The position numbers and the translations under genes are program-made. Below, piece after piece: positions 1-10,343 of a stretch of DNA of 64,000 nt (position 1 is the stretch's first letter; every line of letters starts with the position of its first letter). The notes below the pieces were generated by a model. It was not told where the DNA came from. It saw only the letters and a program-made list of their open reading frames with translations, and did no database searches. Where the stretch lies: assembly GCA_038496445.1 (NCBI GenBank), contig JALMLS010000322.1:806001-870000 (forward strand), given 5' to 3'. This DNA is from Trichosphaerium sp. ATCC 40318. Taxonomy: Eukaryota; Discosea; Flabellinia; Trichosidae.

Positions 1-3000
1 GGCGGTTGCGATCCATACGCAAGCGATTTGACGATTTTCACCTCAGTACCTGGTTCTCCGAGTCAAGTGAGAATGGCTTTGAATGCAGGTGAACTTGTTT
101 GGAGAAGTAGTACGTGTTTTTGTGTTTGTAGTTTGTGCAGTAAGCGTACAATCGTCTGTGTCACAAATCTTGCGTACTCGCAGCTCTCGTTCTTATTTTT
201 TATGATAGCCACTGGTGGTGATCAATCTCGATTTCGACCAGTTATATCAGAAGAACGTGGTTATAATCAACCCACAATAGACTTTGCTGAAGGAGGACAA
301 GCTACTAATACGTTCAATGAGATTTTCTTCAGTTATACCATACCCTCTCTACCTCGCACAATCAGTACGTAGACACAAGAACCATAGTTATCAGATAAAA
401 AGACCACAGTTGTTTTAAAGTCATTTGTTGTTGTGTACACCTCTTTTCTGATTATTTCCAAAAAAACCAGATTCTCTTGCTCTTAAAATCTGCCTGGCGT
501 CTGGTACCTTTAGAGGAGTACGTGACGATGATTTTAGGATAAAGACGTTTTTAACAATTGATAATGGATTTGATTGCCAACAATCATACTCTGCACCAGG
601 TAGTAGCAATCCAAATCATCCTACGTTCAATGTACGTAAACACGCACGTGAAAAACCCTAAAAAACCAATCTGTTGGATTGTGGAATGTACGCATTGCTA
701 ATACCCTTCATAGAGTACTACAATGAGGGGCTATGCATCTGGTTTAGAGTCGAGTTGCATGACATTAGAAAGTTGGACAGTAGCGGAAATAAGTTCAATC
801 AATTCACTGTCAAAGCTTGAACTACTTTTGTTGCCTTCCATATTCGATCCTTTCCATGATACCTGCAGACTGAACGGTAATTGCCAACTAGAGAATAATT
901 TTGCTGCAGACTCTTGGGATTTTACTAACCTAGATTCATGGGTACGGCACTGTCAGCGATCACGTTTTGAACAATATTTGAACTTTACTTTTTTGCAACA
1001 AAACTTTGGAGACGCAAGTCCTTTAAGGTTATTGTTAGGTTTCTTTATTGTTTATTGTTGAAATAATACTAAGCATTTTTATTAAGGAATTAACAAGAAG
1101 TCAATCAGTTCTTATCGTTGATTACAGTACGAAGTGTTTTGTGATTTTCTATATTTCTTTTTTTCGTCAATTCCTTTTATTTGGTGGATCCTTTTTTGTT
1201 TACTGAACCTAGCTTGTGATTCTGGATATGCTGGACCTGATTGTGAAGATATTAAAGAGTGTACAGATATGACAGATAAGTAAGATCTCACGGTTTAGTA
1301 GAATAACAACTAACTCAATTGTCTTTCAAAAAAATAGCTGCGATAGGGCAAAGAATGTTGTATGTATTGAAGAAGAAGGAAGCTTTAGCTGTGGAACATG
1401 TCCACCTCCTTATATACAAAATCCTGGCTTTCCAACTGGAACTAACTGCTCAGGTACTTGTCTTTAGTCAATACGTTGTTTGTAGTTAAAAAGAGTTGTA
1501 GAATGTGATAGTGGGTTCACTGGAAACGGTGTAACTTGCGAAAACATAAACGAGTGCCAAGTAGGTACTCCATGTGGATCTTTGTACGTGATCAGTTTTT
1601 TATTGTAATTTTAAGAAAATGCTTATTGTACTGGATTTAGGGCTGAGTGTTCTGATACTGATGGATCTTTTGATTGTAATTGTATCACCGGGTATACGAG
1701 AAATACTTCCGTTGTTCCGTTTAACCCAACGACATCTTGTATCAGTACGTGTTCTAGTGGTTTTTTTAAAATGTGGATTTTGTTTATTAAATTCTATTTG
1801 CGTAGATGTAAACGAGTGTGCTGCTAGTACTAGCCCTTGTCCACCTCAAAGCAACTGTACAGATACAATTGGAAGTTTTGAATGTAATTGTATTGATGGA
1901 TATGAAGCACAATCAACTGCATGTGTCAGTACGTATTGACTACCATTGTTGTACACTTATTCTCATACCATTATTTTTACAGATATCAACGAATGTTCTA
2001 CTTCACCATGTGATGCTACAGCGATTTGTGAAGGTACTGCGATTCTTGATATAATACTAAGATAACAACTATTGTTCTAGATAAAAGTCCTCATCTCGAT
2101 GGTGTTAAGTTCATTTGTGTTTGTCCAGAAGGTTGGATTGATGGTGTACCTTGTATACGTATGTCAATCAAGCTTCATTACAAGCTTTAAAATTGTATAC
2201 TCATATTGTTCTAGCTGATTCTGGATCTCTGGAATCTCTACCGAATCAACAGAACACACTGGTAAGGCTCCATTATTAAACAAACACGATTTTATTTACA
2301 AAGTTATGCTAGGAAGTTGGCAAACTTTTTGAGTATCGTATAACTGTGGCTGTAGATCCAGGTCCAATGAATACTTCATCAGCCGGTATGTGGGACTCTA
2401 TTTTTATCACTTAAAGCTCTTATTGAAGTATCTAGATGACATGGAGCTCAGTGTGTCTGGCGCAAGCTTTCTTACAATTGCCAAAGAATCGACAAAAAGA
2501 AGTGTTGAGGTATGCTTTTTGTGCTTCGCATCAACCTCACTGGAAATTAAATAGGCTCTTACAAGTCAAGCAACTTGGGTTGTATCTGGTACACCAACAG
2601 TTGGAGATGTAGGAACGTATAGCATAGCAATAACATCAAACAACACAAAAGTCACAACACCAGTTTCGACTATTCAATTTGCGCTTTTTGTAAGCCCACC
2701 AGTCATCATTACAGACGCACCTACTACACAATCTCCTACAAATGCGCCTACAACCATAGCACCTACGACTTTGGTGCCTACAGTAACTGTAGCACCTTTT
2801 GTTCCAACAGCAGCAAACGTTGGTGGAGGACCTCAAGAGTCTTCTGGAGCTACTTTGTTTATTATTATTGGAGCTGCTGCAGGAGCGTTTCTGATACTTC
2901 TTGTTCTGGTTATTATTATCATTGTCTTTGTTGTTAAGAGGCGCAACAATCATAGAGATAGTACTCTTGCTATTCCTCTTAACGTTAAATTGGATAATGT

Positions 3001-4628
3001 TGACACAACACAGTTTATAAAACTTGCTGATTTGAAACTTATCAGGGAACTTGGAAGCGGTGTACGTCTTTTGTGCTTTTGTATTTCTTTTGGCTGTTGG
3101 CTTACCACTATTGTTAGGCTTTTGGTACAGTGTTTTATGGCCGCTATAGAAATGAAGAAGTAGCTGTTAAGGTTGCTACGTCTGTTTCTGGAGCACAATT
3201 AGAGGATTTTCTTCGTGAAGCTGAAATTATGAACTCTTTACCTCCACATGAAAATCTTGTACAACTTTTCGGTATTGGTCTAAGAGAAGGCAGTCCTATA
3301 ATTGTTCTTCGCTTCTATGCAGGCGGTAAGTGATATATGATGTAGTAAGGGTTTACTAAAGTCTCTATCTATAGGTTCTCTTGACAAGATGCTTGCTGAT
3401 CCTGATGTTACAGTTCTTCACACGCAACAAGTTCAATGGGCAACAGACATAGCCATGGGTATGCACCACTTGCATAAGCATCATTTCATACACAGAGATC
3501 TAGCAACTAGAAACGTCATGGTATGTCTTACATAGCCTTCATTCTTGTTTTCTCGTCTTATTCTTTTATGTAGCTTGACCAGGATCAAAGAGCTATTGTT
3601 GCAGGTACCAACAACTAATACGTGAAACGTTTGAGTTTATTTCTTGTTAGATTTTGGCATGACACGTCAAGTCGAAGAGGTTGCTTTAACTAATGAGACC
3701 AAGAATGCCTTTGGACCAATCCCTTGGATGTCCCCCGAGAATATGACTTCAGAATATTCTGCCTTTTCGGATGTTTGGTCTTACGGAGTAACACGTGCGA
3801 TTGATTTTTATGACAAACTGTTTTTTTTTTTTTTTGGTTTGTGATGTTGCTTTATTTTTACTAACCTTGTTTTTGAAGTATGGGAGATATGTTATAGAGA
3901 ATTACCACATAGAAATGTTGATCTTACTGATTTGGCTATTGATATTAGAGATAACGTACATACTTTTTGTGGATAGCAAGAATTCTGATATTCTGTTTTT
4001 TTTTGTTCAGGGTAAAACGCTTGATATTGGTGCTCAAAATGACTGGGCTCATCCATTAGTACATATTGCTAAGGTACTAAATAATAATCACTATAAAAAA
4101 TTCTTATTCTTAAAGGCATGTTGGAGCTTTGAACCCGAAGACAGAGTCTCATTTTCAGAGGTACTTTCACAGAATTTTTTTTTGTGTTTTTGAATCTTTC
4201 GTCTTCTTTCTACAACTTATTGCTTACATCATTGCTTCCAGATTATTGCCGCATTAAAACACGCCAAATCATTCCCTACTAATGATATTAATGCATTCAT
4301 GGATACACTTAAGAAAGAGCGTTCAAGCGGACCTGTCGCTTATACAAACTTGGATGATCAATCATCTATAAATCCAACCATGAAGCTAAAGTCAAAGCCA
4401 ACGGCTAATGATGATCCTACTGTGTACACTGGTATTGGTTTAGATGGTTTAACAGCTAAGGTTCCACCTGATCTTGAGCTTCATACTAGAAATGACACTG
4501 ATGAGGAAGATGCATACGGCGATTTTGATGAACCTATGAGAGCTGTACCGTCACCTGAAGACGGTGATGCTCCACCTTCAAGAGCTGTACCAGACGTAGC
4601 TCCTAGTAGAGCACCACCACAGCTTTAA
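1..4628 (+). CDS. EGF-repeat receptor (tyrosine) kinase, 5' end outside window
   Basis: Spliced gene with many ~50-nt introns. A large extracellular part (positions 1-1060) has no domain I recognise. Cys-rich EGF-like modules follow at about 1212-2160, including the calcium-binding starts DVNECAAS and DINECSTS. A Thr/Pro stalk (2718-2820) and one membrane helix (about 2857-2937, LIIIGAAAG to IIVFVVKRR) come next. The kinase domain holds glycine loop LGSGAFGTVFYG (intron 3062-3117), VAVKV lysine, REAEIM glutamate, HRDLATRN, DFGMTR, PWMSPE and DVWSYGVTLWEI (intron about 3796-3881), so it looks catalytically complete. HRDLATRN resembles tyrosine kinases more than TKL kinases. The tail contains tyrosines such as AYTNLDD, a possible SH2-type Y-x-N site, and ends PPQL. 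An AATAAA lies near 4666. The first coding exon is not in the window. The ligand is unknown. Confidence 0.88.
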
Positions 4629-5185
4629 TAGATTTCTTAAAATAGTGTAGCTTTGGAAGACGCAAATAAATGTAATTTATAACAAAGTATGAGTATTAGT
4701 TTTCTCTCCGACTAAGTTAAACCAAAAAATTCAAAAAAAAAAAGCTGTGTAAGGCTTGGAGTAGTTGTTTTGTAGCAATTACACAAATTATATATGTTCG
4801 CAGTGAAACCCGACCTTTTGGACTAGCGATTCCAGAGTGCCGTCTACTTTTTTCGTCGGACTTAGAAACTAAAGTTGAAAATAGTACTTAAGTGGCTAAA
4901 AGGGTGTATTACACCAAATCAGATATGTGGCCACACATGCTAGTGACAGTGAAACTCCAAAAAATACAATTCTAGCCGCGTCTATGTAGGTTGGTTCGGC
5001 ATGTTGATGATTCCTACCTTGCTAGCTGCTACCGCTTGCTTCATCATCGTCTTCATCGCTGTTCCCGTGGACATCGACGGTCAAAAAAAAGTCGAGTTGA
5101 GTCAGACCGTTAACAGTACTAGTTGAAAATCAAAGAATAACATGTATCACAAGAGGTATTTACTGTTGCTAACGTTTATTTATAG
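4629..5185. other. intergenic, convergent 3' ends
   Basis: This stretch separates the receptor kinase from the convergent GPI-type gene. Apart from AATAAA near 4666 and a possible A-rich 3' UTR I see no coding exon or RNA gene. Confidence 0.5.
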
Positions 5186-6245
5186 CTACAGACAAAATAA
5201 CAATACTACAGTTGAAACAAGAAGAGTAATTGACTTGATATTCATCTTTCTTGACGAAGAACTTCCTGCCACAGGAGCAGTTGGTTGTATTGTTGAACTT
5301 GGCATAGTTGGTGCTACAGTTGTCGGTTGTACTGATATTGGAACTGTAGGACCTTCAGTCGTTGGTGTTGTTGTTGGAGACTCTGTTGTGGGTGAAGCTA
5401 TAGTTGGTGAAGTAGTCGTTGGTGCTGTTGTAGGAGATTCTGTTGTAGGAGAAGCTGTAGTAGGCGGAGCAGTTGATGGTGGTGGAGGAGATGGTACACT
5501 AAACACAGCTATATACGTTCCCGGAGTAAATGCATGTCCTGGATTTCTCCAACTACAACACTGCATAAGTACACTAACTGTTAATTGATTTTGTGCAAGG
5601 TACCTGAATGATGTTGGACTAATGAAAGTTATGGTATCGGGAGACGTACTAAAATTGGAAGAAACCAAAGAAAACCCTTTTGAAAACACGTGTTAGAGAT
5701 AGATGTGACAAGTAAAAACAAAAATCATAAACAAGAAGTTTGCTGTGCTATTACCTCCAATAACTGGTTGATCCAAGATACACTCCACTGTGGAAGTTAA
5801 AGTGTTGGTCGTAATAGTGGTTTGCACCACTTTGTAGGTAACTGTATTTGTGTTTAAGTCCAAAGAAACGCTTCCAACAACATACTCCGGAGATGTAGCA
5901 TTAACAATAAAGTTAGGGTTGTTTGGTTCCATTGAATTAACAAAAAAGTCTTGTCCCATAAAGTTAGTGTGATTACACCTTCCGGAATCGCCTACACCTG
6001 ATAGATATACGTTAATATTGGATACAAGCAAGATATTACGCGTGTTGCTCTATTTTTAATGTTTTTTCTTTGTTTTTGTTTGATTCTCGCTTAGAAACTA
6101 TAAAACGAAGAATAAACGAGCGTATAGACATTGCAAACGGAGTTTTAGAAACAATCAAGGCAATTGCCTCAAAGAGTCTGTTCTACGTACTCAATGCAAG
6201 CGATAGAGTAAACAAAGTGCAAAATAGAATAGTTGCTTTGATCAT
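5186..6245 (-). CDS. Secreted Thr/Pro-rich protein with GPI-type C-terminus
   Basis: Three exons splice in frame: 6191-6245, 5755-5997 and 5186-5676, giving 262 residues. The first exon encodes a signal peptide, MIKATILFCTLFTLSLAL, and ends at a GTACGT donor. The middle has Cys and N-glycosylation-type sequons (NHT, NAT). Residues about 145-235 form a Thr/Pro/Ser stalk of repeated SPTT and APTT units. The C-terminus is a small-residue run (AGSSSS), a short spacer and a hydrophobic tail ending LLFCL, the usual layout of a GPI-attachment signal. I infer a GPI-anchored surface protein. The N-terminal domain is not recognised. The stalk resembles that of the neighbouring receptor kinase. A forward-strand reading through the stalk is its antisense shadow. 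Confidence 0.75.
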
Positions 6246-7098
6246 GGAAGTAGAATGAGTAGTAATTGTTTTGTGCGTCAGAATTTCGTTGTTGGTCTTC
6301 GGTTTTTGTGTCAACGTCAGTTATTCAGATAATTCGTAGTTTGTGCATACAAACAAGGCACAAATAGGTCTACCGGTAGCGCCCTAGAAGGTATCGCCTA
6401 GAACAGAACGTTTCGACACTCGTGGGTCAACACATTACGCAGAAAATAGAAAATCGGTTTTGTAGGATTTGAGAAACTAATTGTGTTCCCTCCATAAACG
6501 CGTAACAAGTCCACATGTATAAATAGCTGTAAGATTATAGCTATTTTGGCAATCAATTACTGTTCGGAACTAGATCATCAATTGTGCTTTTCACAGAAAG
6601 CTGAGCAACGTTCTAGTGCTCTTTTGGTATCATTATAAGTAAGTAGATGTATTTACAAGTGGTTGTTGGGTGCGGTGAGACAAGTCCAGTGAGTATCTTT
6701 GATTTGGGTTTGATTTTGGGTCAAGCAAACTATTTTTGGTTCATCTCCATTTTGCAATACCACCGTAAGGTACATGGAGAAATACACAGCTTTTTTCTCG
6801 GATCATGGCAAGAAAGTATTATGTAGCGAAAATATTGAAGATGCCGTCTCCATAATATGCTTGAAGATTGATACTTTCAAGGTGTACCATAGCGTCAAAT
6901 ACGTTCTCTGGTGCTCCTGTACATAGTTCACTGCAAACAAAAGTGTCGAAGTATGATACAAAACGGAGTATAAAAGCCATTAGGACTTTTATTCTTATGC
7001 TATACTTGCCTATTTACAATTTTAATAAGAAGTTTTACCAGAGGCAAGATCAACAACTAATTCTAATATTCTTTATTTTTTTCTTTCTACAAATAGTT
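6246..7098. other. intergenic region, possible extra exon of the RTX-like gene
   Basis: No certain gene. On the reverse strand an acceptor TTTGCAG near 6939 precedes an open stretch beginning ELCTGAPENVFDAM and ending at a stop near 6835. It could be an alternative last exon of the RTX-like gene upstream, joined from a GTATAAG donor inside its last exon. A forward TATAAATAG occurs near 6518 with no recognisable gene behind it. Confidence 0.3.
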
Positions 7099-8421
7099 TT
7101 AAATACCAACAACAGGTACACATGGCTTATACAATTCACAGTCATACACTAAAGTATGTGAATCAACACAGCACAAGTCAACATCATTTCCTCCGTAAAC
7201 CCTGCTTGTATCACCTCTTTCAAGTCCAACAAAATTAGCAGCGTAGACATCATCTGCATCATTACCACCTGATACACCGCTTCTTGGATATTCTGCTGAA
7301 ACTCGAGTATTGTAGTTGTTGGCACTAACTCTATCTCTACCATCACTTCCATTGACGTGAATGAACTGGTAGTCATCAACGATAACACAATCGTCACCAG
7401 CTCCGCCTATTGAACAGTCAGATTTTGATAAATAAGCAACGGAAGGCTTACCATCAATATTCTTAGCAGCACCGTATGCTATATCTATGCAATCTCTGCC
7501 ATCGCCTGCTAGTATATCTTGTACATCATTGAACCACGCATCTCGCGCCTGACGCTTTGAATTTCCGGAAATACGTTCAATAAGTGGTACACGTTCAAAG
7601 GAAGGTTCGCCTATTGTGAGATGTTTAGTACTGAGAATACTAGTGGCTGTTCAATGTACCTATGCTCTTCTTAGTGAAGCCTTCAGGCTTCATGATTATG
7701 CAATCATTACCGCTACCACTATCAATGGTACCGCTAAGCAACGTTAAGAAATAATTCGCAAATCGTGAAGTAAAACTTACTGAGAATAGAGTCCGTTCGC
7801 TTTCAAGTAATCTCTACCAGCTCCAAGGCTGATATCATTCACAAATGATTGATCAATATGAACACAATCTTTGCCATTACCTACAGAGTATTAAAAAGAT
7901 ATTCGAGATAGAAAAAGTCTTTCTACGAGCCTGTTGTAACATCATCAATTTCTACAGCATTGCCGATTGAAACAAAGTCGTTGCCGTTTCCCAAATCGAA
8001 CCTTCCAAGAATCCTCGCACGTGCCTCGATTTTAATACAATCGGCACCATCAGTACCCAGGATATCACCACCAATTACAACGTCTTCAGCAATGATCAAA
8101 CATTGTTGTCTAAACGTTACTAAACAAAATCAAGTTAGTTCATTTAACTTGTCAACTTAACAAGCGTAGGCTATTGACCTATATTACGTACAAGCTGAGC
8201 TACGAACAATAGTTAAGCATTGGGACGAATTGAAGAGCCTCTCACAAAAAAGGCTTGGAGCACAAGGGGCACTGCAGTGCTCGCACGTGGAGCATACTTC
8301 TTGAGCAGCAACAACTAGGTAAACGTAAGAACAAGATCAAGAGTTCTGTTGTCGCTGCCTATTACTACGTACAAGCTAGAATCATGAATAACACTATAGT
8401 AACTGAACGTGAAGGCGTCAT
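7099..8421 (-). CDS. Secreted RTX-like (GGxGxDxx) beta-roll repeat protein
   Basis: Seven exons join in frame: 8373-8421, 8192-8314, 7931-8119, 7781-7880, 7660-7733, 7452-7610 and 7099-7406, giving 333 residues. The protein begins with signal peptide MTPSRSVTIVLFMILAF and a short Cys-rich segment (VCSTCEHCSAPC). It then carries repeated nonapeptide-like units: GTDGADCIKI, GNGNDFVSI, GNGKDCVHI, GSGNDCIIM, GDGRDCIDI, GAGDDCVIV. These follow the GGxGxDxUx pattern of calcium-binding beta-rolls known mainly from bacterial secreted proteins, with a Cys after the Asp in most units. No enzymatic or pore-forming domain is visible, so only a secreted calcium-binding role is inferred. The third intron fits the reading frame only with a GC-AG boundary (CAG then GCTCGT). 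The last exon might splice further downstream. Confidence 0.75.
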
Positions 8422-9051
8422 TGTGCTAACAGGTATGAGATGATAATTCTTTGCACTTAAGGTGCTTTGAGATTAAGGTACGTACACACAGAAATTCCAC
8501 CAGATTTTCCGAAAACACCTTTAAGGTGTCATTAGTGTTTACCGTAGAAATCTCGTACCCAATCGTTGTATACCTCTAACGGTGAGGGAGATATCTCAAC
8601 TATAGCGTGATAATACTACGAAGGTTACATAGAGAAGATTGTGCTTTAACAATAAAAGGAAAGGCTACAAGAGCATTTACAGCGTGATTTTTTTATTTAC
8701 CAAAAACAGAATTCTTTGATTCCAAATTACGAGATTTATGCTATCTGAAATTCTGAGATAATTCGTGATCACAACAGTAAAAGGTAAAGGAGATTAATAT
8801 AGGATTTTAAGTGACGTCATGTTATAAAGAGGCTGTTGATTTTATCCGAAATATGAACATGTAGACATGCGTAGATCATTCTTTGGAAATCCTTGTGTCT
8901 CAAATTTCTTCGTAGGTGATCACAAAAAAGCTTTGTGATCTTTCAAGGTAAATCCCAAGCATTTTTCAGAAAATCTCAATCAACCTTTAAAATTAAAAAT
9001 CACGTGACAATAACCCTTTGTGTCCGGTCTGTAGTTTATTTGTAACAATAG
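8422..9051. promoter_or_regulatory. intergenic with a perfect CRE-like palindrome
   Basis: No coding exon seen. It contains TGACGTCA at 8812-8819, the consensus for bZIP CREB/ATF factors, and CACGTG at 9001-9006. It lies upstream of the RTX-like gene and downstream of the 2H phosphoesterase. Function is inferred from motif identity only. Confidence 0.3.
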
Positions 9052-9789
9052 TTAAGCCAATTTAAACTTTTTGATTACATTAACCTTATCAATACGATTG
9101 TACCAATCATTTTCAACAAACTCAACTTCATCAACAAGAACACTTCCAAAATCATAAGTTTTATACTCATCTACCTTATCCAATAATCGTTTTTTTATAT
9201 TTTCATCAAGAATAGTATTAAACCTTACTACTGTACAATGTGCCGTCTTTTGTACATAACGTTTATCAATGCTTTGTTCCAAAGAAGAATTTTTGAAGTT
9301 TTTTCTTAACTTGTTCCTCAGATTTCTTAATTTGTCATCATAGACATACCCTTTTATAAGCACAGCAGAATTAGATAATACTACACCTTTGAAATGAACA
9401 TTAATAGGCGTTGAATCTTGAAAACACGAATCGATTTTTTTCTCGTATTTCGGTATGTCGTCTTTGTTATTCATGTTAAACCCACTACGACATGATATTA
9501 TGGTTAACAGTGTCACGTGCATATCGCCCTGAGGGTAATAATACTGTTCAGGTGAGATTTTACGCAATTCGTTCAAAAACCGCTCAATACTGCTTGTTAT
9601 GGTAATATTTGGACGTAAAATTAGTGTTAATCCACGTCTATCATCTTTTTTCGCTTTAATCATTTCATCTACCTTAAAACCATTGGTATTGATGTATTCC
9701 GTAGCCTCTCTATGCATCCTGTCGTAGTGCGCTTCCATTGTGACAAAAGGGGTTGTGTTGAAAAATAACATCCTACTTTGATCAAACAT
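9052..9789 (-). CDS. 2H phosphoesterase superfamily protein (2'-5' RNA ligase-like)
   Basis: Single uninterrupted ORF of 245 residues starting at ATG 9789. Two HxT motifs lie in the expected arrangement, HVTLLTI near residue 91 and HCTVVRF near residue 186. This is the signature of the 2H family (LigT, AKAP7-like, cyclic phosphodiesterases), whose members act on 2'-5' or 2',3'-cyclic phosphodiester bonds in RNA or nucleotides. The length matches the family. There is no signal peptide, so a cytosolic or nuclear place is expected. The exact substrate cannot be told. It is notable as one of few intronless genes here and is Lys/Asn-rich, which would fit acquisition from a prokaryote or virus but does not prove it. 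Confidence 0.75.
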   Translation of the reverse strand: MFDQSRMLFFNTTPFVTMEAHYDRMHREATEYINTNGFKVDEMIKAKKDDRRGLTLILRPNITITSSIERFLNELRKISPEQYYYPQGDMHVTLLTIISCRSGFNMNNKDDIPKYEKKIDSCFQDSTPINVHFKGVVLSNSAVLIKGYVYDDKLRNLRNKLRKNFKNSSLEQSIDKRYVQKTAHCTVVRFNTILDENIKKRLLDKVDEYKTYDFGSVLVDEVEFVENDWYNRIDKVNVIKKFKLA

Positions 9790-10343
9790 TTCATTGAAAA
9801 AGATCAGCGAATCTTCAACTCGTCCTTACTGAGAATTTCAAGTCAAATTCATTGTGTAATTGCTTTTAGCGTAAGTGAAGGCAAGATGGTTACGAGAGCG
9901 CTTGCAACGCTTAGAATTACGTTCATTCTCAAACTATTTTAGCTTCCTTACAATGCAAACTGCACTAGACCTATTTTCTTATTTACTTTCATTTTTTTAA
10001 CAGGGTGCGTTTACACAATAATCGATCATCTCGCGTTGGCGTTGCTACTATTGATAACAACGAAGTTCTGGTACCACAATACTAAAATGCCAGTCGCAAC
10101 CCACGTGCTTGCGCACCCAAAAATTTCCCGGCATCATTCACCGCAACTCTAATTTTCCCTGGACCCATATGAGTTCTGTAAGCCAAACCTACTCTGAGGA
10201 GTAGGCCCTGGACTAGGCCAAAACAGGACAATATTAATTTACAGACGGTCAACCGCATTAAAAAATACACCGGAATTCCGTGAACATTACCTCTAGTTAG
10301 CCTTTCTGACTTCACTGCAAGGTTAAATACTAGCGAATAAATC
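9790..10343. other. divergent intergenic region between 2H gene and ABCG gene
   Basis: No coding exon supported. It must hold the promoters of two divergent genes. CACGTG occurs at 10102-10107. A reverse ORF across 10082-10414 overlaps the ABCG start and has no protein-like features. Confidence 0.4.

Noticed and set aside
3062-3129. Apparent loss of the glycine loop's second half
   Set aside because: An earlier acceptor (ATTGTTAG) adds AFGTV and restores a full LGSGAFGTVFYG loop.
3796-3881. Apparent non-canonical intron in the kinase domain
   Set aside because: Using the GTGCGA donor after GTAACAC gives SYGVTLWEI with a normal GT-AG intron.
5142-5588. Forward ORF rich in Val/Gly repeats (VVGEAVVG)
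   Set aside because: It is the antisense of the Thr/Pro stalk of the reverse GPI-type gene, which has a signal peptide, valid introns and a GPI tail.
6070-6258. Forward ORF of 62 codons resembling a helical protein
   Set aside because: The opposite strand holds the signal-peptide exon of the GPI-type gene with correct splice phase.
8255-8443. Forward ORF of 62 codons
   Set aside because: It is antisense to the first two exons of the RTX-like gene, which encode a signal peptide and Cys-rich start.
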